A DNA stretch of 64,000 nt from Corynebacterium testudinoris (GCF_001021045.1 NZ_CP011545.1:1550001-1614000), one strand, 5' to 3'; positions 51,012-60,992 are shown, numbered from the stretch's first letter. Notes: a model not told the origin generated them from the letters alone. Program-made: numbers and translations.

Positions 51012-51889
51012 TCGGCCACCCCTGCCAGCTCGTCAGCCTGGGCCAGCAATTCGGTGGCCCAGAATTCTCGACCCAGCGGGTGACGCACACCGGGTGCACC
51101 CCCCTCGGGTCGGCACTCCAGGACGGTGTCGACCCACCGGCTGGGCCACGCCGTAGCGCCGTGGGCCGCGCCCAACAACGCGCCAGCAATAGCGGCATTG
51201 GTGTCGGTGTCCCCGCCCATGCCGACGGCTTCGATCAGGGCGGACTCGGGATCGTTGACAAGCAGAAGTTGACGGACCGCAGCGATGGCTTCGAGGACTG
51301 GTGCCTCCGTGGCGGTGGCTTCCATCGCTTCAATCATCTGCTCTGGGCTACCACCCTGAATGCCCGTAACCAGAGCTGCGACAAATGCGGCATTGGCGTC
51401 GAGGCAAACGGGGTGTGGGTGGGTCAATCGGGCATCAGCTCGGGCGCATTCCACAGCGGTAGCGAGGTCGACGTCGCTGCGCGCTCCGTACACCCCGAGC
51501 GGTGACACCCGCATGAGGGCACCGTTTGCTTGAGAATCAGCATTGATCGGCCCGCCGGATAGCGCCACCGCGCAGGTGCCACCAATATCGAAGGGCCCCG
51601 TCGAATACCAATAGACGTAGCCCGTGAAAACATCCTCGGCGTCGAAGATACCCCGACGCTGCAGGCTGCGGATGAGCATCATCGCCATCTGCGAATCATC
51701 AGTGGGCTGCCCGGCGATGAGGTCCCACGTGCCGCCATCGGCCATATCGCGGACGCCGTCGGGATAGCGCTGAGCAATCTGCCTGGCGGAGTTGAACTCC
51801 ACCAAGCTTCCCAGCGAATCACCGATGAACTGGCCGAGCAGGCACCCGCGGGCACGATCGCGCAGCAGGGCGGTGTCAGTTGACGTCAT
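51008..51889 (-). CDS. ADP-ribosylglycohydrolase family protein
   Basis: This 293-residue protein has a fold seen in enzymes that remove ADP-ribose from proteins or DNA. The metal-binding motifs are GQFIGDSLGSLVEF near the N-terminus, PTDDSQMA (usually TDDT) and GGDTDTNAAIAGALLGA near the C-terminus, so both Mg sites look intact. The cellular substrate is unknown. The ATG at 51889 lies 7 bases after TATTCT with no ribosome site, suggesting a leaderless mRNA. The stop overlaps the YhgE stop by four bases on the opposite strand. No ADP-ribosyltransferase gene is adjacent. Confidence 0.88.
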   Translation of the reverse strand: MTSTDTALLRDRARGCLLGQFIGDSLGSLVEFNSARQIAQRYPDGVRDMADGGTWDLIAGQPTDDSQMAMMLIRSLQRRGIFDAEDVFTGYVYWYSTGPFDIGGTCAVALSGGPINADSQANGALMRVSPLGVYGARSDVDLATAVECARADARLTHPHPVCLDANAAFVAALVTGIQGGSPEQMIEAMEATATEAPVLEAIAAVRQLLLVNDPESALIEAVGMGGDTDTNAAIAGALLGAAHGATAWPSRWVDTVLECRPEGGAPGVRHPLGREFWATELLAQADELAGVAD

Positions 51890-51896
51890 AATGCCC

Positions 51897-51902
51897 AGAA
51901 TA
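51897..51902 (-). promoter_or_regulatory. Candidate -10 hexamer for the leaderless ADP-ribosylglycohydrolase gene
   Basis: TATTCT on the minus strand lies 7 bases before the ATG at 51889. Confidence 0.5.
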
Positions 51903-51923
51903 GAGAAAGCTGGGCACCGCTTC

Positions 51924-53210
51924 TTAGAAGGTGGCGTTCTTCCCCTCACCGACGGACAGGTAGAGACGCTTGAGAATGGGGTAGGCGATGATGATGCCGG
52001 CCGAACCCCACGCAATGCCCTCCAGCTCGACGCCAAAGATGGAGAGGGTGAGGTTGCCGATGCCCGCGACGAGGGCCACCGCGGCCGTGGTCAAGTTGAC
52101 GGGATTGTTGAAGTTGACGTTGTTGTCCTGCCAGATGCGGATGCCCAGCATGCCGATGAGGCCGTAGAGCACCAGGGTGGCACCGCCCAGCACTCCGGCG
52201 GGAATGGTGAAGATGAGTGCGCCAAACTTCGGAATGAAGGCGAGGGCGATTGCGGTGGCCGCTGCCACCCAATAGGCGGCGGTGGAATAGACGCGGGTGG
52301 CGGCCATGACACCGATGTTCTCGGCATAGGTCGTCGTGCCGGAACCACCAAAGCTACCGGCGAGGGTCGTGGCGAGGCCGTCCGCAACGAGCGCGTCACC
52401 GGCGAGATCATCGAGATTGCGGCCGGTCATCTCCGAGACGGCCTTGACGTGACCAACGTTCTCCGCGATGAGGACGATGATCACCGGCAGGGTCACCAGG
52501 ATGGCCGAGAGCTGGAATTCGGGCGAGTGGAACTCGGGCATTCCGAACCACGCGGCATCCCGAATGGCTTCGGTGGCACCGGGGGCGAGGTTTCCGGTCA
52601 AGGCGGCAAAGACCCAGCCGACGACAACACCAATGAGGATGCCCAGGCGAGCCACCATGCCGCGACCGGCGACCGTGGCGGCAAGAATGGCAATCAAGGT
52701 CACCGCAGCGACGAGGGGCTGGGCCTCGAAGTTCGTGGCCGCGGTCGGCGCCAGGTTGAGCCCGATGAGCGCGACGATGGCGCCGGTGACGGCGGGCGGC
52801 ATGACGGCGTCGATAACTCGCCTGCCCGCTGCCTTGATGATGAAGCCGACGGCGATGAGCACCAGGCCGGTGACCAGAACGCCGCCGATCTGCGCCCCGG
52901 GGCCATAGGCCTGGCTCGCGGCCAGCGGGGCGATGAAGGCGAAGGAGGACCCGAGGTACGACGGCAGCCGATTGCGGGTGATGAGCAGGAAGATCATCGT
53001 GCCCAGGCCCGAGAACAGCAAGGTGGTGTTGACGGGGAAGCCAGTCAGAGTTGGCACGAGCAGCGTCGCGCCGAACATGGCGATAACGTGCTGCATGCCG
53101 ATCCCGATGGTGCGGGGCCAGCTGAGTCGTTCTTCGGGCGCGACGACGGCGCCGGGGAGGATCTTCTTGCCGTCACCGTGGACGGTCCAGCCGAAGTACT
53201 TGTTAGTCAC
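51924..53210 (-). CDS. uraA: Uracil permease (NCS2 family)
   Basis: This 428-residue proton-coupled transporter imports uracil. It has about fourteen membrane segments. The N-terminus reads PRTIGIGMQHVIAMFGATLL, with the QH pair conserved in UraA, and ENVGHVKAVSEMTGR and GSFGGSGTTTYAENIGVMA form the substrate-binding part. The GTG at 53210 follows TACGCT by 7 bases and has no ribosome site. It lies 38 bases after the hflX stop on the same strand but seems to have its own promoter. Confidence 0.93.
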   Translation of the reverse strand: MTNKYFGWTVHGDGKKILPGAVVAPEERLSWPRTIGIGMQHVIAMFGATLLVPTLTGFPVNTTLLFSGLGTMIFLLITRNRLPSYLGSSFAFIAPLAASQAYGPGAQIGGVLVTGLVLIAVGFIIKAAGRRVIDAVMPPAVTGAIVALIGLNLAPTAATNFEAQPLVAAVTLIAILAATVAGRGMVARLGILIGVVVGWVFAALTGNLAPGATEAIRDAAWFGMPEFHSPEFQLSAILVTLPVIIVLIAENVGHVKAVSEMTGRNLDDLAGDALVADGLATTLAGSFGGSGTTTYAENIGVMAATRVYSTAAYWVAAATAIALAFIPKFGALIFTIPAGVLGGATLVLYGLIGMLGIRIWQDNNVNFNNPVNLTTAAVALVAGIGNLTLSIFGVELEGIAWGSAGIIIAYPILKRLYLSVGEGKNATF

Positions 53211-53217
53211 GGGATGT

Positions 53218-53223
53218 AGCGTA
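53218..53223 (-). promoter_or_regulatory. Candidate -10 hexamer for leaderless uraA
   Basis: TACGCT on the minus strand lies 7 bases before the GTG at 53210. Confidence 0.45.
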
Positions 53224-53248
53224 CCGCCGACGGACCGGATTGTTGGTG

Positions 53249-54793
53249 CTAGTCCCCTGGATTGTCTTCGACGATGAACTCCGCGAGCTCGGCGGCTAGG
53301 GAGCGAGGAAGGCGGACGTCGATAAGCGTGCCGTCGGCGCCGTACTCCTCCTTGCGGACTGTGCCGTATTCGTGCAGCCGGGAGACGATATCTCCTCGGG
53401 TGAAGGGGATGAGCACAACGACGTGGGCATCGAGGGAATTGAGGAAGAGCTCGATCCGCGCTTCCAGCTCTGGGATGCCTTCCTTGGTCAAGGCCGAGAC
53501 GTAGACAACGTTCTCGCGATCGAAGGCGTGGCGCAGCTCCGCCAACACGAGGGGGTCAGCGGCGTCGATCTTGTTCACCACGATGATCTCGGGTGGGGCC
53601 GACTCACCGGTTTCCTTGACAATGTCATAGATGACCTTGTTCACCGCGTCGATCTGCTTGAGCGGGAACGGATCCGAACCATCGACGACGTGGAGCATGA
53701 GGTCAGCGGCCAGGACCTCCTCCAGGGTCGACTTGAAGGCCTCAACCAGCTGCGTTGGTAGGTGGCGAACGAACCCGACGGTATCGGTAAACACCACGGC
53801 TCGGCCATCGGCCAATTCTGCTCGCCGGGTGGTCGGGTCCAGGGTGGCGAAGAGGGCATTCTCAACGAGCACCCCGGCACCAGTCATGGCGTTAATGAGG
53901 GAGGACTTGCCAGCATTGGTGTAGCCCGCGATGGCGATCTGCGGGATCGTCGAGTCCTGCCGGCGCTGGCGCTTGATCTCACGGGCCGTTTTCATTCCGG
54001 CGAGCTCACGGCGCAGCTTCGCCATGTCCGTGCGCAGTCGACGACGGTCCGCCTCGATGCGCGTCTCACCGGGACCACGCAGACCCACGCCACCATTGGA
54101 ACCGGCTCGTCCACCCGCCTGGCGGGAGAGGTTGCCACCCCAGCCACGGACTCGGGTGTAGAGGTATTCCATTTGGGCGAGGCCGACCTGCGCCTTGCCT
54201 TCCTTCGATTTCGCGTGCTGGGCGAAGATATCCAGGATGAGCATGGTCCGGTCGATGACCTTGAGGTTGAGGGCCGATTCCAAGGCTACGAGCTGGCCAG
54301 GAGTGAGTTCGCCGTCGCAGACGACGGTGTCCGCACCCGTGGCAGCAATGATCTCCTTGAGCTCATTGACCTTGCCAGAACCAATGAAGGTGCCAGGGTC
54401 CGGCTTGTCGCGGCGCTGGTAGAGCGTCTCTAGGACCTCAGCACCGGCGGTCTCGGCGAGGGCGGATAGCTCCGCCATGTTGGCTTCGACCTCCGCGGAG
54501 GTTCCCTCCGTCCACACTCCGACGAGGATGACCTGTTCTAGCCGGAGCTTGCGGTATTCAACCTCGAAGCCGTCTTGGATTTCTTCGGAGCGGATGGTGG
54601 TGTCGCTGGTGCGGCGGAGAGCGTTGCGCTCTTCCAAGTCGAGCTCGCCGACAGTTGGGGAAATGATCCCGGAAAGATCGGTGCCGGGGTCCTCGTCAGC
54701 GCTGGGCTGCGGCGCGTTGTCACGGAAGGCACGGGCCAGGAGATCTTCGTGCGAGTCGTGGGACGTGCGGTTGTTGTTGTCTGATTCAGTCAT
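53249..54793 (-). CDS. hflX: Ribosome-splitting GTPase HflX
   Basis: This 514-residue GTPase rescues stalled or hibernating ribosomes. An acidic, Asn-rich start is followed by the HflX N-terminal domain (GSGKVNELKEIIAATGADTV) and the basic, Gly-rich linker GGRAGSNGGVGLRGPGETRI. The G domain has G1 GYTNAGKSS (290-298), DTVGFVRHLP (G3) and NKID (G4). A short C-terminal domain completes the typical layout. The ATG at 54793 has only weak GGAAC spacing. It diverges from the gene at 54881 across 87 bases. Confidence 0.95.
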   Translation of the reverse strand: MTESDNNNRTSHDSHEDLLARAFRDNAPQPSADEDPGTDLSGIISPTVGELDLEERNALRRTSDTTIRSEEIQDGFEVEYRKLRLEQVILVGVWTEGTSAEVEANMAELSALAETAGAEVLETLYQRRDKPDPGTFIGSGKVNELKEIIAATGADTVVCDGELTPGQLVALESALNLKVIDRTMLILDIFAQHAKSKEGKAQVGLAQMEYLYTRVRGWGGNLSRQAGGRAGSNGGVGLRGPGETRIEADRRRLRTDMAKLRRELAGMKTAREIKRQRRQDSTIPQIAIAGYTNAGKSSLINAMTGAGVLVENALFATLDPTTRRAELADGRAVVFTDTVGFVRHLPTQLVEAFKSTLEEVLAADLMLHVVDGSDPFPLKQIDAVNKVIYDIVKETGESAPPEIIVVNKIDAADPLVLAELRHAFDRENVVYVSALTKEGIPELEARIELFLNSLDAHVVVLIPFTRGDIVSRLHEYGTVRKEEYGADGTLIDVRLPRSLAAELAEFIVEDNPGD

Positions 54794-54880
54794 TGTCTAT
54801 CAATTGTTCCACGTTATGAGCTTCAGCCGGTGAGAGGCCAAGAATCACAGGTAGAGGCGATGCTATTAGACTGTCGGATT

Positions 54881-55612
54881 ATGAGCACCGACTTGAAGAG
54901 CATCGGCCTGGGTTTCGACCGCTGGCAGGATGCGGTGGAAGCCGCCATCGCCACGAATCAGCTGGCAGTGACCGGAGAAGTCCGCGGCGGACAGTTGATC
55001 CAATACGTGGACGCCTCCGGGGCACAGATCAACATTTTGGCTGTGGAACCGTTTGCAACGTTCGCGGGATTCGACGCCGTCACCCAAACCTTCGCCCACA
55101 TCAGCATGGTCAATGATGTCCTCGCCTACTGCGAGATCGTTGACGCTTTTGGGACCGTCATTACCTCCATCACCGCCAACCTGTCCCAGGGTCCGCTCCT
55201 CGCGGAAGAGCCCACGCAGGAATGGCAGCAGATCGGGGTCACCGCCTTGGCCTTTGACACCACGATCGTCGACGAAGACCCGGCGTACGTGGGCCCGACG
55301 TTTAACTCCGAGGGTGCCCACCTCGTCTCCTCTGGGTCGGGGGCGGCTGTGCCTGACGCATCCGCCACCTTTACCGCCCGGGTCATGGACGCGGAGTACC
55401 GCAACAACCAGCTCACCGGCCAGCGTTTCATCCACCTCACCGTGGATGGCGTGTTCCCCTTCGACGTCTGCCTCCATGACGCCGCCGAGCTTCCTGCTCG
55501 CGACAGCATCATTTCTGGTTCCGCGGTACTCACCGCCTCAGTGTTGTCCCCCCTCTCCGCCGGCGGTGGTTGCGGCGGATGTGGTGGAAGCTGCGGCTGC
55601 GGCGGACACTAA
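54881..55612 (+). CDS. Uncharacterised protein with a Gly/Cys-rich C-terminal tail
   Basis: This 243-residue soluble protein has two similar beta-rich halves. The tail, residues 228-243 (GGGCGGCGGSCGCGGH), holds four Cys and a final His and could bind a metal or a redox cofactor. I do not recognise the family. The ATG at 54881 lies 8 bases after TAGACT and has no ribosome site; an upstream GTG at 54830 is less likely. The next gene starts 18 bases after the stop, so a two-gene operon is probable. Such tails are seen in some small metal-binding proteins, but no function is claimed. Confidence 0.72.
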   Translation: MSTDLKSIGLGFDRWQDAVEAAIATNQLAVTGEVRGGQLIQYVDASGAQINILAVEPFATFAGFDAVTQTFAHISMVNDVLAYCEIVDAFGTVITSITANLSQGPLLAEEPTQEWQQIGVTALAFDTTIVDEDPAYVGPTFNSEGAHLVSSGSGAAVPDASATFTARVMDAEYRNNQLTGQRFIHLTVDGVFPFDVCLHDAAELPARDSIISGSAVLTASVLSPLSAGGGCGGCGGSCGCGGH

Positions 55613-55630
55613 GCGGCTGGTGGCCGAAAC

Positions 55631-56161
55631 ATGAGTGATCGACTACCCATCCAACCGGAACCGAGTCGGTTCCGGTGGCCCTTGGTCGTCATAATCGTCG
55701 TGGCCCTTTTCGTCTTCGCTTGGCTCCGCCTGCAGGGCTTGCTGCTCCTGCTGCCCATTCTCGCCATCGCGGCGTTGTTGTTATGGAAGCGGCCGAACTC
55801 CACGGAGACGGATTCGCTGCGTACCTCCATCGCGCTGTCCGCCGATGACATCCGCGATGTCATCGCTGAATACGAGCATTTTTCTACCTCCCCGGACGCC
55901 GATGCGCTCGCGGACCGCACCCTGCATCGGCCGGCCTTGGCTGATCATTATTGTGACGACCCGGCGATTGAGAGCTTCCACCACCAAAGCTCGACCGCGC
56001 GGCGCTACCTATCAAGGTTGGAGGCCCGGCTGGCCAACCGGGACCTCGAGGTGGGGCAGCTGGAGAACCTGCTCAACGTCACCGACGAGCGTGCCCTCGA
56101 GATCAAAAACGCGTGGCTCGAAGCACGGCATGCCGCCAAGCGGCTAGGGCCCAACTACTAG
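55631..56161 (+). CDS. Small membrane protein with a C-terminal helical domain
   Basis: This 176-residue protein has two close hydrophobic segments at about residues 17-33 ([17 protein letters not shown]) and 36-52 ([16 protein letters not shown]). A cytoplasmic helical domain follows, with [20 protein letters not shown] and a long amphipathic helix from residue 120. The family is not recognised. It follows the Cys-tail gene by 18 bases on the same strand and shares its stop codon region with dapF on the other strand. Confidence 0.72.
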   Translation: MSDRLPIQPEPSRFRWPLVVIIVVALFVFAWLRLQGLLLLLPILAIAALLLWKRPNSTETDSLRTSIALSADDIRDVIAEYEHFSTSPDADALADRTLHRPALADHYCDDPAIESFHHQSSTARRYLSRLEARLANRDLEVGQLENLLNVTDERALEIKNAWLEARHAAKRLGPNY

Positions 56162-56952
56162 ATCTCGACCTGCCCCGTCGCCACGATGCGGGACGGGCCG
56201 GTCAACGTCGAGGACTCCCCTGCTATCTCGACAACCACCTCGCCGCCGGGGACGGTGACGGTCACGCGACCGTCGACAAGCCCGGCATCAGCCAAGGCGG
56301 CGCGAGCCGCCGCCACGGTACCGGTACCGCAGGAGCGTGTTTCGCCGACTCCTCGTTCGTAGACGCGCATGTGCACCCGGCCGTCGACCAACGGAGTGAC
56401 GATTTCCACGTTGACGCCGGAGGGGAAGAAATCGGGATCAAACTCCGGCGCGTGGAGTTTCCACTCATCCAACGCCGCAGCTTCCAAGCCCGGTACGACG
56501 CACGCCAGGTGCGGGTTGCCCATGTCTACGCCCAATCCGGCGACGTGGATGTCACCGATGCGAGCCGTGGACACACCTGTCGCCTCGGCGGGACCCATAT
56601 CGACGCTGACCACTGCGTCCGTGTCATCCCACGACTCCACGACGACGCGTCGTTGTCCAGCGCGGGTGTGCACAACGAACTCATCGGTGTCGACGAGCCC
56701 ACGGGAGCGCAGCCAGTGCGCAAAGACGCGGACGCCGTTGCCACACATCTCGGCGATGGAACCGTCGGCGTTGCGGTAATCCATGAACCAGCCGCCGTCA
56801 CGGTTGTCCACGCGCAACACCCCGTCTGCGCCGAGGCTGGCACGGCGATCACACAATGTCGCAATCTGCTCCGGGGTGGGGTCGGTGGGGCCAGGCAGGA
56901 TGATGAAATCGTTCTCAGTTCCGTGGCCTTTGGCAAAGTCGATGCGGTTCAC
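56158..56952 (-). CDS. dapF: Diaminopimelate epimerase
   Basis: This 264-residue enzyme converts LL- to meso-diaminopimelate for lysine and peptidoglycan. The two catalytic Cys are Cys70 (MCGNGVR) and Cys208 (RSCGTGT), in symmetric halves. Gly-Asn motifs around MGNPHLAC are also present. The start is GTG at 56952, which overlaps the miaA stop by four bases. The gene is the last of a three-gene unit (57847-58458 gene, miaA, dapF), the same order as in M. tuberculosis. Its stop codon lies in the stop of the convergent membrane-protein gene. Confidence 0.96.
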   Translation of the reverse strand: MNRIDFAKGHGTENDFIILPGPTDPTPEQIATLCDRRASLGADGVLRVDNRDGGWFMDYRNADGSIAEMCGNGVRVFAHWLRSRGLVDTDEFVVHTRAGQRRVVVESWDDTDAVVSVDMGPAEATGVSTARIGDIHVAGLGVDMGNPHLACVVPGLEAAALDEWKLHAPEFDPDFFPSGVNVEIVTPLVDGRVHMRVYERGVGETRSCGTGTVAAARAALADAGLVDGRVTVTVPGGEVVVEIAGESSTLTGPSRIVATGQVEI

Positions 56953-57845
56953 CCCAGCAATTCTAGTGCGTGCGAGGCGGGATCGTCAGCCGCGTCGAGC
57001 CAGTGCACGCGCGGATCGCGGTGGAACCAGGAGCGCTGGCGGCGCACATAGCGGCGTGTCCCAGTAATAGTCCGCTCGACTGCGTCCTCCCAGGTCAGTT
57101 CGCCTGCCATGGCGGCCAGCACCTGGGCGTAGCCGATGGCGCGGCCGGCCGTCGAATCAGCCACCAGGCCCTGCCCAACCAAGCCTTCTACCTCCGCTAC
57201 CAGGCCTTGCTCAAACATCAAGCGCGTGCGCAGGTCAATGCGTGGGTTGAGCCATTCTGGATGGGTACGCAGCCCGAGGATGCGGGTCCCCCACCGGGGT
57301 GGGGCGTTCTTCGGTGGCTGGGATGCCTGAAAAGGCTGCCCTGTCAGCTCGATGACTTCGAGGGCGCGGACGGTGCGGCGGGGGTCTTTGTCCTCGATGG
57401 TGGCCGCCGCCGCGGGATCCTGCCGGTCCAGCTCGGCGTGCAGGGCGTCGATACCGATCTCAGCCAGTCGCTGTTCCCACTGGGCTCGGACTGCGGGGTC
57501 GGTGGGGGGAAATTGCCAGTCATCGATGAGCGATTGGACGTAGAGCATGGAGCCGCCCACGAGGATGGGCACATGTCCACGGGCCATGATGGCTTCCACT
57601 TCCGCCACGGCATCAGCCTGGTAGCGCGCTACCGACGCTGTCTCCGTGACCTCCCAGACATCGAGTTGGTGGTGCGGAATGCCAGCGCGTTCGTCCACGC
57701 TCAGTTTGGCCGTGCCGATGTCCATGCCGCGGTACAGCTGCATCGAATCGACGTTGACGATTTCCCCACCCAGGGCCTCGGCCAGCGCGATTCCCAACGC
57801 AGATTTGCCCGACGCGGTCGGCCCGACCACGGCTATCGGCTGCAT
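56949..57845 (-). CDS. miaA: tRNA dimethylallyltransferase MiaA
   Basis: This 298-residue enzyme adds a dimethylallyl group to A37 of tRNAs reading UNN codons. The P-loop GPTASGKS (8-15) is at the N-terminus. [17 protein letters not shown] contains the conserved catalytic Asp and Thr. [14 protein letters not shown] and [11 protein letters not shown] are typical of the family. The ATG at 57845 lies 1 base before the stop of the upstream gene (57847), and dapF overlaps its end, so it is translated inside an operon. MiaB (61684) then methylthiolates the same base. Confidence 0.96.
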   Translation of the reverse strand: MQPIAVVGPTASGKSALGIALAEALGGEIVNVDSMQLYRGMDIGTAKLSVDERAGIPHHQLDVWEVTETASVARYQADAVAEVEAIMARGHVPILVGGSMLYVQSLIDDWQFPPTDPAVRAQWEQRLAEIGIDALHAELDRQDPAAAATIEDKDPRRTVRALEVIELTGQPFQASQPPKNAPPRWGTRILGLRTHPEWLNPRIDLRTRLMFEQGLVAEVEGLVGQGLVADSTAGRAIGYAQVLAAMAGELTWEDAVERTITGTRRYVRRQRSWFHRDPRVHWLDAADDPASHALELLG

Positions 57846-57846
57846 G

Positions 57847-58458
57847 CTACAGCTCCCATCCGGCCACGAAACGGCCCACACCAAGGCTGACATCGGCAGA
57901 ATGCACCTGCGCGTGCCGCGGAGACAACGCCGCCAACTCCAGCCACAGATCCGGCTCGATCACCCCGGCCGTGCTTAACGACGCCCCGTCCATCACCCCT
58001 GCGACATCCTCACCGCCGAGCACCGCCCGGCACCATTCGTGCGCCTTCGGCGCCTCATCCAACAGCGCCAACGGCGCCCGCGGAGTTAACCCCGCGCTGC
58101 CATCCACCGCGACGATAGTGAGCACCTCCGGGTCGGGCTGGCCGAGGGTATCGCGCACGGCGACGACCCGGGCAGCATTCTCGGCAAGCGCATAACGTTG
58201 GACCAACTCCGGCAGAAAACGCCCTTTACCCACGGTGACCTGCGGGGCACCCCAGGCCCGGAATGAACCTACGCAGCCCGTTTCCCACCGCGGGTCGTGG
58301 CTACCGACGAGGACGATCGGCCGGTCAGCCGGGACAGCGCTAACAAGCTCCCTGATCGTGGCAAGCTGCGCGGCCCCGACGGCATCGCGCGGGGACAACT
58401 CCGCCACCAGGGCGGGACTGGCAGGCATGACAAGGAGGTTCGGGGTCATCAGGGACAT
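57847..58458 (-). CDS. Conserved actinobacterial protein upstream of miaA
   Basis: This 203-residue protein is mainly Ala, Val and Leu-rich and has conserved charged spots: [20 protein letters not shown] and [19 protein letters not shown]. Similar genes occur at this place in mycobacteria and have been compared with class III extradiol dioxygenase subunits, but the metal ligands of such enzymes are not clear here. It begins at ATG 58458, where no good ribosome site is seen, and lies one base upstream of miaA. It is part of the miaA-dapF unit; its function is unknown. Confidence 0.7.
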   Translation of the reverse strand: MSLMTPNLLVMPASPALVAELSPRDAVGAAQLATIRELVSAVPADRPIVLVGSHDPRWETGCVGSFRAWGAPQVTVGKGRFLPELVQRYALAENAARVVAVRDTLGQPDPEVLTIVAVDGSAGLTPRAPLALLDEAPKAHEWCRAVLGGEDVAGVMDGASLSTAGVIEPDLWLELAALSPRHAQVHSADVSLGVGRFVAGWEL

Positions 58459-58575
58459 ATTACTGACACGCCTGTGGCACGCGCGGTATGTTAGGTGCAG
58501 CACATAGGGCACCCGATTGGTGGGGTGCCCCGGCAGCCGTGACGCTCGGCACAACGACGAAGAGAGACAACGAAC

Positions 58576-59934
58576 ATGACTACTCCCCCTACGCCTTCCC
58601 CCACTCCCGGCAACATGCCCAAGCCGGGACCTCGCCCGGGAGCGCACATGGGCAATCGTCCGACTCCCTCGCCGCGTCCGGCTGGCCAGACGGCCCCGCT
58701 GCCCGTCCCGCCGAAGAATGACCCCGCCAAGTGGGGTCGCGTTGCGGAGGACGGCACCGTGTTTGTCAGAACCGCAGAGGGCGAGCGGGAGATCGGTTCC
58801 TGGCAGGCCGGCACCCCGGCCGAGGGCCTGGAGCACTACGGGCACCGCTTCGACGACCTGGCCACTGAAGTGGAACTGCTCGAATCCCGCCTCAACGCTC
58901 ACCCGGACGATGCGGCCTCCATCAAGGCAAAGGCCGCGCAGTTGCGAGACACCCTGCCCACGGCGTCCGTCATCGGTGACCTCGCGGGCTTGGAGAAGCG
59001 CCTGGAAACCATCATGGAACACTCTGCGGCCGCCGGTGAACAGGCCAAAGCAGAGAAGGCGCGTCGCCGCGAGAAGGCGATCGAGCACAAGGAGAAACTC
59101 GCCGCCGAGGCCGAGGACCTGGCAGAGAACTCCACGGAGTGGAAGGCTTCCGGCGATCGCCTGCGCGACATCCTCGAAGAGTGGAAGACCATCCGCGGCA
59201 TCGATCGTTCGACCGATGATGCTCTGTGGAAGCGCTACTCCCGCGCCCGTGACGCGTTTAACCGGCGCCGCGGCTCCCACTTCGCCGACCTCGATCGGGG
59301 TCGTGCCGCCGCTCGCCGCACGAAGGAGGCCCTCGTCGAACGCGCCGAGGCGTTAAAGAACTCGACTGAGTGGAATGACACCGCCCGGGCCTTCCGCGAT
59401 CTTATGAAGGAGTGGAAGGCCGCTGGCCGCGCTCCCCGCGAGGTGGACGACAAGCTGTGGGATGCGTTCCGGGGCGCGCAGGATCACTTCTTCAACGCTC
59501 GCAATGCGGAGACCGCCGAGCGTGACAAAGAGTTTGACGCCAACGCTGCCGCCAAGGATGCCCTCATCGCGGAGTATGACGGGCAGATTGATCCGGCCAA
59601 GGGCCTCGGGGCTGCTCGCACCAAGCTGCGCGAGCTGCAGGACAAGTGGGATGAGATCGGCTTCGTGCCGCGCGGCAAGGTCGCGGAGTATGAGGACAAG
59701 ATCGCCGCGATTGAAAAGCGCGTTTCTCAGGCCGAGGATTCCAAGTGGAAGCGCACCGACCCCGAAGCCCAGGCCCGGGTGGATCAGTTCCGCGCCAAGG
59801 TCGCCGACTTCACCGCTCAGGCTGAGGCCGCTGAATCCGCCGGCAAGGCCTCTCAGGCCGCCAAGCTGCGCGAACAGGCGGCCCAGTGGCAGGAGTGGGC
59901 TGACACTGCTCAGAAGGCCGTGGAAAGCCAGTAG
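58576..59934 (+). CDS. DUF349 repeat protein
   Basis: This 452-residue protein begins with about 45 residues rich in Pro, Gly and Thr, followed by a globular segment (WGRVAEDGTVFVRTAEGERE). At least three DUF349 repeats make up the rest, each ending in a WK or WD motif (ILEEWKTIRGIDR, LMKEWKAAGRAPR, LQDKWDEIGFVPR). These form long helical rods. DUF349 proteins in proteobacteria include RNA-binding YccJ/YbjX-type factors, but the actinobacterial type is uncharacterised. GAAGAGAG precedes the ATG by about 9 bases. A GC-rich terminator follows. Confidence 0.88.
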   Translation: MTTPPTPSPTPGNMPKPGPRPGAHMGNRPTPSPRPAGQTAPLPVPPKNDPAKWGRVAEDGTVFVRTAEGEREIGSWQAGTPAEGLEHYGHRFDDLATEVELLESRLNAHPDDAASIKAKAAQLRDTLPTASVIGDLAGLEKRLETIMEHSAAAGEQAKAEKARRREKAIEHKEKLAAEAEDLAENSTEWKASGDRLRDILEEWKTIRGIDRSTDDALWKRYSRARDAFNRRRGSHFADLDRGRAAARRTKEALVERAEALKNSTEWNDTARAFRDLMKEWKAAGRAPREVDDKLWDAFRGAQDHFFNARNAETAERDKEFDANAAAKDALIAEYDGQIDPAKGLGAARTKLRELQDKWDEIGFVPRGKVAEYEDKIAAIEKRVSQAEDSKWKRTDPEAQARVDQFRAKVADFTAQAEAAESAGKASQAAKLREQAAQWQEWADTAQKAVESQ

Positions 59935-59953
59935 TGCCCTTCGTTCAGTTATC

Positions 59954-59983
59954 GCGGCCGGTTCCAGGGATGGAACCGGCCGC
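59954..59983 (+). terminator. Terminator hairpin after the DUF349 gene
   Basis: GCGGCCGGTTCCA (59954-59966) and TGGAACCGGCCGC (59971-59983) form a perfect 13-bp stem with a GGGA loop. The following sequence is T-poor, so efficiency is uncertain. Confidence 0.7.
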
Positions 59984-60005
59984 TGGCCTTCGCGAGCTCG
60001 TCTTC

Positions 60006-60992
60006 ATGTCCAACCTCGCGGCCCAAGAGACCACCGGTGACACTGCCTCCTCAATGTCAGTGGAGAGGGTGGCTCATCGTCTGCGCGGATCGGCCGTCTA
60101 CGATTCCGTGGCACTGGCGCTTGTCGAGGCCCCGGTCACTCCCCTGCAGGTAGTCAACGATCTGGAGGAGGAGTGGGAGGTGTCCGGCTACCTTCTCCTC
60201 GGCTTGCCGCTGACCGAAGACCGCGATGTCCTCGACGTGGAGGTCATCCTCGACGCGTCCCACCAGCCCCTACCCGGGGAGGAATTATCCCCCGAGGCGA
60301 CGTCGGTGCTGGAGGAATTGTTGGCGGAGGCGACTCGCTTCGCGGCGCGCCATCACCGTTGCGTTCTTCAAACCTGGCTGCTGCACTCCCCTGCGGAGGA
60401 GCCCGGGTCGGGTCCGTTCACCGAGGTACTGCGAGCTGACGGGTACTCGCTCGGGCTCGCCGAAGCTCAAGGCTATGTCGAGGTCACGCCCGAGGTGGTG
60501 GAGTCGGAGCTGCGGTTTACTGAGGTGACCGATCTGGACTTCCCCGCCGCCTTGGTCGATGACGTGATCACGCTCCGGCAGCTTGCCGCCGCCGATATCC
60601 CCCACGGCAGCCTCCAAGCCACCGACATCGAGTGGACCCCTCAACGGCTTCTCGACGCCCGCTCACGCCTCATCGACACCCAGCGTCGGTCCTTGGTGGT
60701 TGTCGCCCACGACGGGGAGGGCGTCGTCGGTCTGACGGAAGTGCTCCACCACGCGGGTTCCGAGGATTCCGTTTTGGAACAGGACCTCACCGTCGTCGTC
60801 CCGCGGGCCCGCGGTCGGGGCGTGGCAGCGGATCTCAAGCGGACACTGCTCAACGCAATACCGAATACGTTTCCTGCAGCACGGCGGGTCTACACGTCCT
60901 GCGCGGTGGACAACGCCGCCATGATCGCGGTCAATGAATTGTTGCGCTGGACCATTATCAGCGGCAGCTCCGGATGGGAGCGGCGCCTCTAA
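60006..60992 (+). CDS. GNAT-fold N-acetyltransferase family protein
   Basis: This 328-residue protein has a C-terminal GNAT domain with the acetyl-CoA binding loop VVVPRARGRGVAADLKRTLL (R-x-x-G-x-G type) and the later TSCAVDNAAMIAVNELL. The N-terminal 170 residues are a second, more diverged half that may be a degenerate GNAT domain, as in mycothiol synthase-like proteins. The substrate is unknown. The ATG at 60006 is used; a later ATG at 60054 is possible, and both lack a clear ribosome site. Its stop overlaps the next convergent gene by four bases. Confidence 0.8.
   Translation: MSNLAAQETTGDTASSMSVERVAHRLRGSAVYDSVALALVEAPVTPLQVVNDLEEEWEVSGYLLLGLPLTEDRDVLDVEVILDASHQPLPGEELSPEATSVLEELLAEATRFAARHHRCVLQTWLLHSPAEEPGSGPFTEVLRADGYSLGLAEAQGYVEVTPEVVESELRFTEVTDLDFPAALVDDVITLRQLAAADIPHGSLQATDIEWTPQRLLDARSRLIDTQRRSLVVVAHDGEGVVGLTEVLHHAGSEDSVLEQDLTVVVPRARGRGVAADLKRTLLNAIPNTFPAARRVYTSCAVDNAAMIAVNELLRWTIISGSSGWERRL

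Noticed and set aside
51792..53219. 475-codon plus-strand frame opposite uraA
   Set aside because: It is extremely rich in Gly, Asp, Glu and Arg, the complement of a hydrophobic transporter. UraA motifs are intact on the other strand.
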